From NCBI GenBank assembly GCA_023392185.1, contig JAEVZP010000011.1, positions 1-12,914 of the forward strand: a stretch of 12,914 nucleotides of DNA. Reading direction: 5' to 3'. This DNA comes from Bacteroidota bacterium. Lineage in GTDB: Bacteria; Bacteroidota; Bacteroidia; Chitinophagales; Chitinophagaceae. The position numbers and the translations under genes are program-made. Below are positions 1 through 6,213 of the stretch, one piece after another; positions within the stretch are counted from its first letter, which is position 1; the number at the start of each line of letters is the position of its first letter. Below the pieces are notes generated by a model. That model searched no databases. It worked only from the letters and a program-made list of their open reading frames with translations, and was not told the origin of the DNA.

Positions 1-1284
1 GGACAAGGCTGTGCGGCCAGCAGCAATGCCACCGACACGCTGAAGGTCGACGCCGTGACGGCAGGTTTCCAGACTGGCCCGGCCTGCCACGATAAGCCGG
101 TTGTTTTTACGGATACCAGCAAAAGCCTTTTCTCAACCCTGAGCGGGCAGCGGTGGATTTTTCCTCCGAATAATAGCGTCGGGAACTCCAACCCCACTTA
201 TACGCTTGGCCCGGCCGGTACTTATACCGTGCAACTGATCGCAACCAACGGAAACGGCTGCGCCGATACCGTTTTGCAGGAAGTAATGGTCCGGCCACTT
301 CCCCAAATCCGGGCCGGTGAGGACACCGCCGTATGCCCCGGCAATGCCGTGCTGCTGGGCGCTACCGGTGGCCTTCATTACAGCTGGTCTCCGGTAGCCA
401 CGCTTCAAAACGCCCAAACGGCCACGCCTACAGCGGCCCCCATGGTTCCAACATATTATACGGTTGTCGGAACGGATAGCAGCGGCTGCCAAAACACGGA
501 TACGGTCTGGGTGAATATCAAAGAAAAAACCAACGGCGCAGCCTGGGGCGACACTACTGTTTGCGCCGGCGCTACCGTGTCGCTCCAGGCCCGTGGCGGC
601 GACAGTTATCAGTGGTCTCCACCGGCAGGACTAAGCGATGCCAACAGTGCCAACCCTACCACCCGGCCAACGACCGACATCCGGTATCAGGTTGTCATTC
701 GCGACGGCACCTGCCCGCCCGACAGCCATTATGTAGATCTGACAGTCAATCCCAATCCGGTGGTGAAGGCGGGGCCGGATGTGCAGATCATCAGCGGCAT
801 GACCGCCTCGCTCCTGGCGCAGTCTGCCCTTGCCCACACCTTCAGCTGGTCGCCGGCAAACGGACTGAGCTGCCCGGCATGTGCGACCACCCAGGCTACA
901 CCGGGTTACACCACTACTTATGTCGTTACCGCAACCAGCGAGCACGGCTGTATGGGCTACGACTCAACGACTGTTTGGGTGGCTTGCGACAATTCTCAGT
1001 TTTTTGTTCCCAACAGCTTTACACCCAACGACGACGGTGAAAACGATATTTTTTATGTGCATGCCAATGGCCTTAAACAGATCCGCCTGTTCCGGATTTA
1101 CAACCGCTGGGGCAACATCGTTTTTGAGCGGCACAATATTCTTCCCAACGACAAAACGGCGGGCTGGGACGGAACCCACGGCGGCGAAAAACTACCGGCC
1201 GATGCCTTTGTCTATACCGTCGAGGCAGAATGCAGCACCGGTCAGCTCTTCCATTACAAAGGCGACGTAACCCTGATCCGATGA
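1..1284 (+). CDS. Secreted PKD/Ig-like repeat protein with type-B T9SS C-terminal domain (5' truncated)
   Basis: The frame is open from the first base, so this is the last 427 residues of a larger protein that starts outside the window. Visible residues about 19-97 form a PKD-like module (W at the core, then the pattern GTYTVQLIATNGNGC). Three related Ig/PKD-like modules of about 75-80 residues follow (about 98-175, 176-250 and 251-330). Each has a WSP core, a P-rich strand and Y-x-V, and most carry a paired early and late cysteine. Residues about 333-427 match the gliding-motility-associated CHU_C/type-B C-terminal domain: FVPNSFTPNDDGENDIF, then YNRWGNIVFE, WDGT, and a final YKGDVTLIR. In this family the domain directs export through the type IX secretion system to the cell surface or medium. 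The modules suggest an adhesin or surface scaffold; no catalytic domain is visible. The stop codon overlaps the start of the PorP/SprF gene, which fits a cargo-partner pair. Confidence 0.93.
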   Translation, partial: GQGCAASSNATDTLKVDAVTAGFQTGPACHDKPVVFTDTSKSLFSTLSGQRWIFPPNNSVGNSNPTYTLGPAGTYTVQLIATNGNGCADTVLQEVMVRPLPQIRAGEDTAVCPGNAVLLGATGGLHYSWSPVATLQNAQTATPTAAPMVPTYYTVVGTDSSGCQNTDTVWVNIKEKTNGAAWGDTTVCAGATVSLQARGGDSYQWSPPAGLSDANSANPTTRPTTDIRYQVVIRDGTCPPDSHYVDLTVNPNPVVKAGPDVQIISGMTASLLAQSALAHTFSWSPANGLSCPACATTQATPGYTTTYVVTATSEHGCMGYDSTTVWVACDNSQFFVPNSFTPNDDGENDIFYVHANGLKQIRLFRIYNRWGNIVFERHNILPNDKTAGWDGTHGGEKLPADAFVYTVEAECSTGQLFHYKGDVTLIR

Positions 1285-2342
1285 AAACAAAACAATACCT
1301 GCTTGCCGGGCTGGGCTTTCTGTTGTGCTGGGCGGCCCAAAATGCAACTGCTCAGGATCTGCACTTCTCGCAGTTTTGGGAAACGCCCCTGCTGCGCAAC
1401 CCTTCGCTGCTGGGCATGGCCAAGGGCGATTATGAAGCGACCGCCCTGTACCGGGAGCAATGGAAAAGCATTGGCAGTGCCTTCTCCACCGCGCTGCTGC
1501 ATGCACAGGTGCGGCGGCCCGTGCGGCTGTCGCAAAACGACTCCGATCCGAACGACTACTTATCCTTTGGCCTCGCTGCCTACACCGACCGCTCGGGCTC
1601 GATAGGCCTGCGCACCACCGCCGTCTATCCGGCCATTGCCTTCAACAAAAGCCTCGGCGGCGAGCGGCAGCGCTATCTGTCGCTGGGCTTTACCGGCGGC
1701 TACCTGCAGCGCAGCTTCGATGTTTCGCAGATGACCGTAGACAATCAGTGGATCAATGGTGGCTTTGTAGCCGGCGCTGCCACGCGGGAAAACCTGCCCA
1801 ATCCCAAATTGCAAACCTGGGACCTGGGTGCCGGACTCACCTATTCCAGTGCCTTTGGCATGGATAACCGACACATGATCCGGGCGGGCCTGGCGGCCTT
1901 TAACCTGACGCGACCACGTTGGAATTTCCGGCAGGAAGACCCCCCGGTAAACCGCGCGACGCGCTGGAACGCCAGCCTCAGCGCCGCTTTCAGGACGGGT
2001 GAAAACTGGCAGATCGAATCGCACGTCAATCTTATGTGGCAGGGAAAGGCTACGGAACTGGTGGGCGGAGCCATTGTGAATTGGCTGCACCCGACCGGCC
2101 GCTACGACAACAACGCCTTTAGCATCGGGGCCGGCGCTTTTTACCGGTATCAGGATGCGCTGACGCCGGTTGTGCGGCTCAATTACCGGAATTTCACGCT
2201 CACTGCGGCCTATGATGTGACGGTCTCCACGCTTCGGGCGGCCACGGCGCTGCGGGGCGGCTACGAGATGAGCCTTTTATATTCCGGCCTTTTCTACGAT
2301 CCCAAAAGCGAACGCGGACGCACTTCCTGTACCGCTTTTTAA
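1281..2342 (+). CDS. PorP/SprF family type IX secretion system outer-membrane protein
   Basis: This 353-aa protein starts at an ATG within ATGA, overlapping the upstream stop by 4 nt, so translation is probably coupled. Residues 1 to about 24 are a signal peptide: MKTK, a hydrophobic core LLAGLGFLLCWAA, and an end near ATA/QD. The mature N-terminus QDLHFSQFWETPLLRNPSL is the typical PorP/SprF opening. The remainder is an alternating amphipathic beta-rich sequence (for example YLSFGLAAYTDRSGSIGL, FSIGAGAFYRYQDALTPVV and a late GGYEMSLLYS), consistent with an outer-membrane barrel. PorP/SprF proteins are typically encoded beside type-B CTD proteins and assist their secretion or surface attachment; SprF does this for SprB in Flavobacterium. 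Adjacency therefore suggests this copy serves the upstream PKD protein. It is probably a dedicated paralogue rather than the core PorP, because no other T9SS core genes are nearby. Confidence 0.93.
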   Translation: MKTKQYLLAGLGFLLCWAAQNATAQDLHFSQFWETPLLRNPSLLGMAKGDYEATALYREQWKSIGSAFSTALLHAQVRRPVRLSQNDSDPNDYLSFGLAAYTDRSGSIGLRTTAVYPAIAFNKSLGGERQRYLSLGFTGGYLQRSFDVSQMTVDNQWINGGFVAGAATRENLPNPKLQTWDLGAGLTYSSAFGMDNRHMIRAGLAAFNLTRPRWNFRQEDPPVNRATRWNASLSAAFRTGENWQIESHVNLMWQGKATELVGGAIVNWLHPTGRYDNNAFSIGAGAFYRYQDALTPVVRLNYRNFTLTAAYDVTVSTLRAATALRGGYEMSLLYSGLFYDPKSERGRTSCTAF

Positions 2343-2459
2343 TCTTCAAAAATGCCTGGGAGCTTTCAATAGCAGCTTTGTTTCCGGAAAAAGAAGGGTT
2401 GGCACGGTCTTTTTTGAACCTCTGGCAAAACCCTCACAAACTCCCTAAAAAGCACGATT

Positions 2460-2633
2460 ATGAAGCTCCGTAACAAAAACTACATCCGCCGTAAGAAAGC
2501 CCTGCGCAACTTCTTCAACTTCACCGATCTGCGCTCTATGCTGGAAGCTGGTCTGGCCATCTCCCGGAGCCGTGTTGTAAAGCGCGATATCAGCAATACG
2601 CTTTCCCAGCTCGAGCAGCGGTTTGCCATCTGA
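2460..2633 (+). CDS. Small basic hypothetical protein, 57 aa
   Basis: A short complete frame: ATG at 2460, TGA at 2631-2633. The product begins MKLRNKNYIRRKKALRNFFN and ends LSQLEQRFAI. The N-terminal third is rich in Lys/Arg. The rest (about residues 20-57) looks like one or two amphipathic helices with regular Leu/Ile/Val spacing and no Cys or Gly-rich segment. Support for a real gene: it fills an otherwise empty gap, its third positions are G/C-rich like its neighbours, the upstream sequence CTCCCTAAAAAGCACGATT is A-rich as is common before Bacteroidota starts, and a hairpin plus T-run follows 58 nt after the stop. The basic start suggests nucleic-acid or ribosome association, but I do not recognise the family and assign no function. 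Confidence 0.6.
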   Translation: MKLRNKNYIRRKKALRNFFNFTDLRSMLEAGLAISRSRVVKRDISNTLSQLEQRFAI

Positions 2634-2690
2634 TCCAACCTTAAAATACCCCCGACCTTTTATTTCTTTATAAAAGGTTTTGAACCCCGG

Positions 2691-2727
2691 CCGGTTGCTT
2701 TGCTCCCAACAAAGCAGCCGGTCTTTT
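2691..2727 (+). terminator. Hairpin with T-run downstream of the 57-aa gene
   Basis: The arms CCGGTTGCTTTG (2691-2702) and CAAAGCAGCCGG (2710-2721) pair over 12 positions with one G-T wobble around a 7-nt loop. TCTTTT follows at 2722-2727, giving a good intrinsic-terminator shape. A weaker A/T-rich hairpin lies just upstream (CCTTTTAT at 2656-2663 with ATAAAAGG at 2670-2677, followed by TTTT). Together they separate the small gene from the HNH gene. Confidence 0.75.
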
Positions 2728-2767
2728 GTATTTTACCATTTCCGCCCCTAAAAAAACGGTAGTGTCT

Positions 2768-3106
2768 ATGTCCCGCCGACGTAAAAGCCGGAGACTTCCG
2801 CAAACATTTCCGGAAAAGGTACCGGAAGCCGGGCAGCTGTGCCCACTCTGTGGCCGCGAACTGGCCGAGCCGGCCAACCGGCATCACCTCATTCCGCTGA
2901 GCCGGGGCGGCAAAGGCACCACTACTGTGCTGCTGCACCAAATCTGTCACGACAAAATTCACTCGGTGCTGACAGAAGCCGAACTGAAACGCAGCTACCA
3001 CACCCTGGAAGCGCTGCAACAGCACGAAGAAATTGCCAACTTCATCCGCTGGGTGGCAGGCCGGCCACCGGAATTTTATGACCGCTCGGCGCGGCGCAAG
3101 CGTTAG
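2768..3106 (+). CDS. Small HNH endonuclease family protein
   Basis: A 112-aa protein from ATG 2768. A longer in-frame TTG at 2726 lies in the terminator T-run and is unlikely to be used. The N-terminus is very basic (MSRRRKSRRL). Zinc-type CPLC is at residues 27-30, the core NRHHLIPLSRGG follows, then Q-x-C-H-x-K-I-H. This is the CxxC...HH...N/H...CH order of HNH/His-Me finger nucleases. Such stand-alone mini-HNH proteins cut or nick DNA in several contexts, but their housekeeping role is mostly unknown. No phage, intron or restriction partner is adjacent. It sits between a terminator and the kbl promoter, so it may be its own unit or a short leader gene to kbl (51 nt spacing). One TTTCCGGAAA palindrome (2807-2816) lies in the coding frame, read T-F-P-E-K. 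Confidence 0.85.
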   Translation: MSRRRKSRRLPQTFPEKVPEAGQLCPLCGRELAEPANRHHLIPLSRGGKGTTTVLLHQICHDKIHSVLTEAELKRSYHTLEALQQHEEIANFIRWVAGRPPEFYDRSARRKR

Positions 3107-3120
3107 AGCCGCCGCAGGGT

Positions 3121-3128
3121 TAAATTTG
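3121..3128 (+). promoter_or_regulatory. Bacteroidota -7 element (TAAATTTG) upstream of kbl
   Basis: TAAATTTG is an exact match to the Bacteroidota -7 consensus TAnnTTTG. It starts 37 nt upstream of the kbl ATG and lies just after the HNH stop codon. No clear TTG -33 element is visible at the right spacing, so this is a moderate call. The leader it implies contains the A-rich stretch CTAAAAAGAACCTT just before the ATG. Confidence 0.55.
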
Positions 3129-3157
3129 CAGCAGTATTTCCAACTAAAAAGAACCTT

Positions 3158-4366
3158 ATGGCCTCTCCATCCTTCTACACGCGTCTGCAACAAGAACTTT
3201 CCGAAATCGAATCTGCCGGTCTTTACAAGAAAGAACGCGTCATTGCCTCTGAGCAGGGACCGGAAATTGAGGTGAACGGACAAAAAGTGCTCAACTTCTG
3301 CGCCAATAACTACCTCGGCCTGTCCTCACACCCCAAAGTGCTGGCCGCCGCCCGCGAAACGCTCGACGAGCGCGGCTACGGCATGTCTTCCGTGCGTTTT
3401 ATCTGCGGCACGCAGGACATCCACAAAGAGCTGGAAGCCCGCCTGTCACGCTTTTTGGGCATGGAAGACACCATCCTGTACGTGGCTTGCTTTGATGCCA
3501 ACGGCGGCGTTTTTGAACCCCTCGTAGGCGAAGGCGATGTGATCATCTCCGATGAGCTGAACCACGCTTCTATCATCGACGGGGTGCGCCTTTGCAAGGC
3601 GGCCCGCGCGCGCTACAAACACAACGACCTCGCCGACCTCGAAGCACAGCTGCAGGCCCACGCCGACAAGCGCACCCGCCTGATCGTCACCGACTCGGTA
3701 TTCTCGATGGACGGCACCATTGCGCAGCTGGATAAAATCTGCGACCTGGCCGATCGATACGACGCGCTGGTGATGATTGACGAAAGCCACTCTTCCGGCT
3801 TTATGGGCGCTAATGGCCGCGGTGTGCATGAACTGTGTGGCGTCATGGACCGGATTGATATTATTACCGGCACGCTCGGCAAAGCCCTGGGCGGCGCTTC
3901 GGGGGGATTTACATCCGGCCGCAAGGAAATTGTGCAGATGCTGCGGCAGCGGAGCCGTCCTTATCTGTTTTCCAACACCGTGGCCCCCACAGTAGTCGGC
4001 GCTTCTATTGCGGTGCTCGACCTCGTGTCTGAAAGCACTGCGCTGCGCGACAAGCTGGAAGAAAACACCCAATATTTCCGGGAAAAAATGACCGAAGCCG
4101 GCTTCGACATCAAGCCCGGCATTCACCCGATTGTGCCGATTATGCTCTACGACGCCAATATCGCGCAGGAGATGGCCGCCCGCATGCTGGATGAGGGCGT
4201 GTATGTCATCGGTTTTTTCTTCCCGGTAGTGCCCAAAGGACAGGCGCGCATCCGGGTGCAAATCTCGGCGGCGCACGAGCGCGAACACCTCGACCGGGCC
4301 ATTGCTGCCTTCACCAAGGTGGGCCAGGAAATGGGCGTTCTGAAAACAGAAGAAACGGCCGGATAA
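3158..4366 (+). CDS. kbl: Glycine C-acetyltransferase (2-amino-3-ketobutyrate CoA ligase)
   Basis: This 402-aa PLP enzyme of the alpha-oxoamine synthase family interconverts 2-amino-3-ketobutyrate plus CoA with glycine plus acetyl-CoA, the second step of threonine breakdown after threonine dehydrogenase. Its length matches E. coli Kbl (398). Family marks: NFCANNYLGL near residue 50, RFICGTQDIHKELE at 80-93, NHASIIDG at 135-142, the cofactor Asp/His pair in MIDESH (D208, H211), the PLP lysine K242 in TGTLGKALGGASGG, and the C-terminal PVVPKGQARIRVQ. The ICGTQD and CFDANGG signatures favour Kbl over its relatives BioF and serine palmitoyltransferase. No tdh gene is in the window, so the partner dehydrogenase must be elsewhere. 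The gene appears monocistronic, with a promoter-like element upstream and a strong hairpin downstream. Confidence 0.95.
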   Translation: MASPSFYTRLQQELSEIESAGLYKKERVIASEQGPEIEVNGQKVLNFCANNYLGLSSHPKVLAAARETLDERGYGMSSVRFICGTQDIHKELEARLSRFLGMEDTILYVACFDANGGVFEPLVGEGDVIISDELNHASIIDGVRLCKAARARYKHNDLADLEAQLQAHADKRTRLIVTDSVFSMDGTIAQLDKICDLADRYDALVMIDESHSSGFMGANGRGVHELCGVMDRIDIITGTLGKALGGASGGFTSGRKEIVQMLRQRSRPYLFSNTVAPTVVGASIAVLDLVSESTALRDKLEENTQYFREKMTEAGFDIKPGIHPIVPIMLYDANIAQEMAARMLDEGVYVIGFFFPVVPKGQARIRVQISAAHEREHLDRAIAAFTKVGQEMGVLKTEETAG

Positions 4367-4424
4367 CCGGACTTTTTCCGGAAATCGCCGGTTTCCTGAT
4401 TCGAATTTCAAAGGGTTTTTAAGT

Positions 4425-4451
4425 AAAGGGTGGGCGCCGTGCCCACCCTTT
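4425..4451. terminator. Bidirectional terminator between convergent kbl and the membrane-protein gene
   Basis: AAAGGGTGGGC (4425-4435) and GCCCACCCTTT (4441-4451) form a perfect 11-bp stem with a 5-nt loop. It lies between convergent genes and overlaps the stop codon of the minus-strand gene. A/T-rich flanks on both sides (TTTTTAAGT and TATTCTT) suit either direction. Confidence 0.8.
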
Positions 4452-6117
4452 ATTCTTGCTCGGCATTGCGGATGGATTTATCCACCTCGTGCCAGCGGCC
4501 CCGGTTGAAGTAAAGCAGCAGGGCAGAAGTGTCTTTGAGCGTCATCCGGTATTGATGCGACCATTCGTCTAATTCCATCCGGTACAGCTCATTTTCGTGG
4601 TTGGAAGCACCCAGAGAACCGTTCCAATACCAAAGGCCCGGGCGGATGAGCGTTACATACAAGGAAGTGTCGCTTTCCATCAACACCCGCGCGCCGTCGG
4701 CGGTGTCTTCCATATTATAGCCCGCCACCACTTGTGGATGCTGCCGGGCCGAGTCGCTTCTGTAGATCTGCAGGTGGGAATTCAGCTCGCTGAACTGCGG
4801 CGATTCCTGATAAATGACAATGCCTTTATAGTTGGCCGGAACATTCAGCAGAATGACCGGGCTTTGGGTGTAATCTTTCCAGCGGAAATCATCCATGACC
4901 CGCCAGAAAATCTTGGCCGAGCGGCGCAGTTGCAGCGCTGTGTAAAGGGTAAGGGCACTCAGGAGGGCGGCCAGCAAAAGCGAAAACGACACTGCGGGCC
5001 GGGCCTTCAGCCGAACTAAAAGCATCGCTACCAGCTGCCACTGAAAAAGGCCGGTAAAATAAAGCAGTCGGTCGTTGTGATACAGCCCCAGATCAGATAC
5101 CCAGACAGAAACGATGAGTAAAGAGCCAATAACGGCAGCAGTCGTTACCCAGAAGAGCGGCGCGGCGGCTGGCCGCCGGAGCACCGCCTTGCCGGTATAA
5201 AGCATGGCCCCCCCCAGAAACAAGATAGACGCCACGCCGCCCGGGTAGGAAAGAGCAATCTTATACAGCAGCGAATGCCAGGCTTGCGGCCAGTAGCGGC
5301 CCTGCAAAAGCAGGTGAAACTCGTTTTGCAGGAAGTGCCCGAAACCCTTGACCGGATCCTTAAGAAAAATGAAAATAATTCCCTGCTGATGGGGGATAAA
5401 ACCGTTGAAGACCCGATTATAAAGCAGAAAATGCGCCACGAAAAGCAGCCCCATCATCGTCAGGCCAAAGACGATGCTTTTGCGGGCCCGCAGCCGCAAA
5501 CGACCCTGCCGCGCATAAGAAAGCACCAGCAGGAATGTCATAGGCAGCGTGGCATAAAACAACTCCAGCGTGAAAGTGGAAAAGGCATACAAAACCACCG
5601 CAAAGACGACGGCCCCGGAAGCACCCGTGCGCGCGGCCCTGCGAAACAGCAGCAGAATTCCGGAAAAAAACAAGATGGCAACCGGATAGTGATAGCTGGC
5701 CTTCCAGACGGCAACTTCGGCATTATGCGGCGCTACCAGCGAAAAAACGCCGCCCCAAAAGGCAATCGGCAAAGCCCTTTTCCACCCGAAGTCGGCGTAG
5801 AATTTCCCCAAAAAATTGGTGAGCAAGGCGGCGGCAGCGGCATACAGTCCGGTTTGAAGCAAAAACCAGGGCAGTAGGCGGGTGCCAAAAAATTTTGTCC
5901 ACACCCACAGCTGAAACTGCGTGACCTGATACAAGGAGGTAATGCCCATTCCTTTCCGGTTCATGCAGTCGGCAAAAGAATAGTTGTAGAACATCTCAAA
6001 CCAACCGTGGAAATCGCGTTCGAAGCCGGAGCGCCAGGCTATGCCATAGAGCACAAGCGTAATGGCCCAGAACAAAAACCAGAGCGGCAGGAAAGAAAGG
6101 GTATAGAGACGGCGCAT
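4450..6117 (-). CDS. Polytopic membrane protein with C-terminal soluble domain, possibly GT-C-like
   Basis: A 555-aa protein from ATG 6117, followed by the basic MRRLYTLSFL; a TTG seven codons upstream is less likely. About nine to eleven hydrophobic segments occupy residues about 8-395. The first loop after TM1 carries FERDFHGWFEMFYNYSFADC, including D35, and then SLYQVTQFQLW. In GT-C glycosyltransferases an acidic residue in the first extracytoplasmic loop is catalytic, so the layout recalls that superfamily. The later loop LGLYHNDRLLYF (343-354) could also face outward. Residues about 396-555 form a soluble tail including VILLNVPANYKGIVIYQ (420-436) and several Trp/Tyr-rich strands. No canonical PMT, O-antigen ligase or polymerase motif is clear. 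It could be a lipid-linked sugar transferase or a wholly unknown Bacteroidota membrane protein; function is not assigned. It is divergent from ispG and convergent with kbl. Confidence 0.7.
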   Translation of the reverse strand: MRRLYTLSFLPLWFLFWAITLVLYGIAWRSGFERDFHGWFEMFYNYSFADCMNRKGMGITSLYQVTQFQLWVWTKFFGTRLLPWFLLQTGLYAAAAALLTNFLGKFYADFGWKRALPIAFWGGVFSLVAPHNAEVAVWKASYHYPVAILFFSGILLLFRRAARTGASGAVVFAVVLYAFSTFTLELFYATLPMTFLLVLSYARQGRLRLRARKSIVFGLTMMGLLFVAHFLLYNRVFNGFIPHQQGIIFIFLKDPVKGFGHFLQNEFHLLLQGRYWPQAWHSLLYKIALSYPGGVASILFLGGAMLYTGKAVLRRPAAAPLFWVTTAAVIGSLLIVSVWVSDLGLYHNDRLLYFTGLFQWQLVAMLLVRLKARPAVSFSLLLAALLSALTLYTALQLRRSAKIFWRVMDDFRWKDYTQSPVILLNVPANYKGIVIYQESPQFSELNSHLQIYRSDSARQHPQVVAGYNMEDTADGARVLMESDTSLYVTLIRPGLWYWNGSLGASNHENELYRMELDEWSHQYRMTLKDTSALLLYFNRGRWHEVDKSIRNAEQE

Positions 6118-6198
6118 GAAGGAACAAAGAAAACACAAAAGCCCTCATGCTTTCGGATTTCCAACGGGAACCCTTTCTGCAATTCCCCTGTCCGGCCC

Positions 6199-6206
6199 GA
6201 CCTTTG
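6199..6206 (+). promoter_or_regulatory. Putative -7 element (GACCTTTG) immediately before ispG
   Basis: GACCTTTG matches TAnnTTTG at all but the first base and ends 7 nt before the ispG ATG. If used, transcription would begin at or within a few bases of the start codon. On the opposite strand, TTTCTTTG lies about 10 nt before the membrane-protein ATG, so the 96-nt gap could hold divergent promoters. Neither has a convincing -33 element. Confidence 0.4.
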
Positions 6207-6213
6207 CGCTTCT

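Noticed and set aside
2726..2767. TTG start adding 14 residues to the HNH protein
   Set aside because: The TTG lies in the T-run of a terminator hairpin; ATG 2768 is followed by a typical basic start.
4073..4083. TTTCCGGGAAA as a further palindrome copy
   Set aside because: It has an extra G and breaks the 10-bp palindrome, so it was not counted among the exact copies.
3446..4411. Long minus-strand open frame (321 aa) opposite kbl
   Set aside because: It lies antisense to a fully convincing kbl, has no recognisable domain, and is the usual reverse-frame artefact of G/C-rich codons.
6007..6213. Upstream extension of the ispG frame to GTG 6007
   Set aside because: It would run through the divergent membrane-protein gene and add residues absent from the family; ATG 6214 gives the standard N-terminus.
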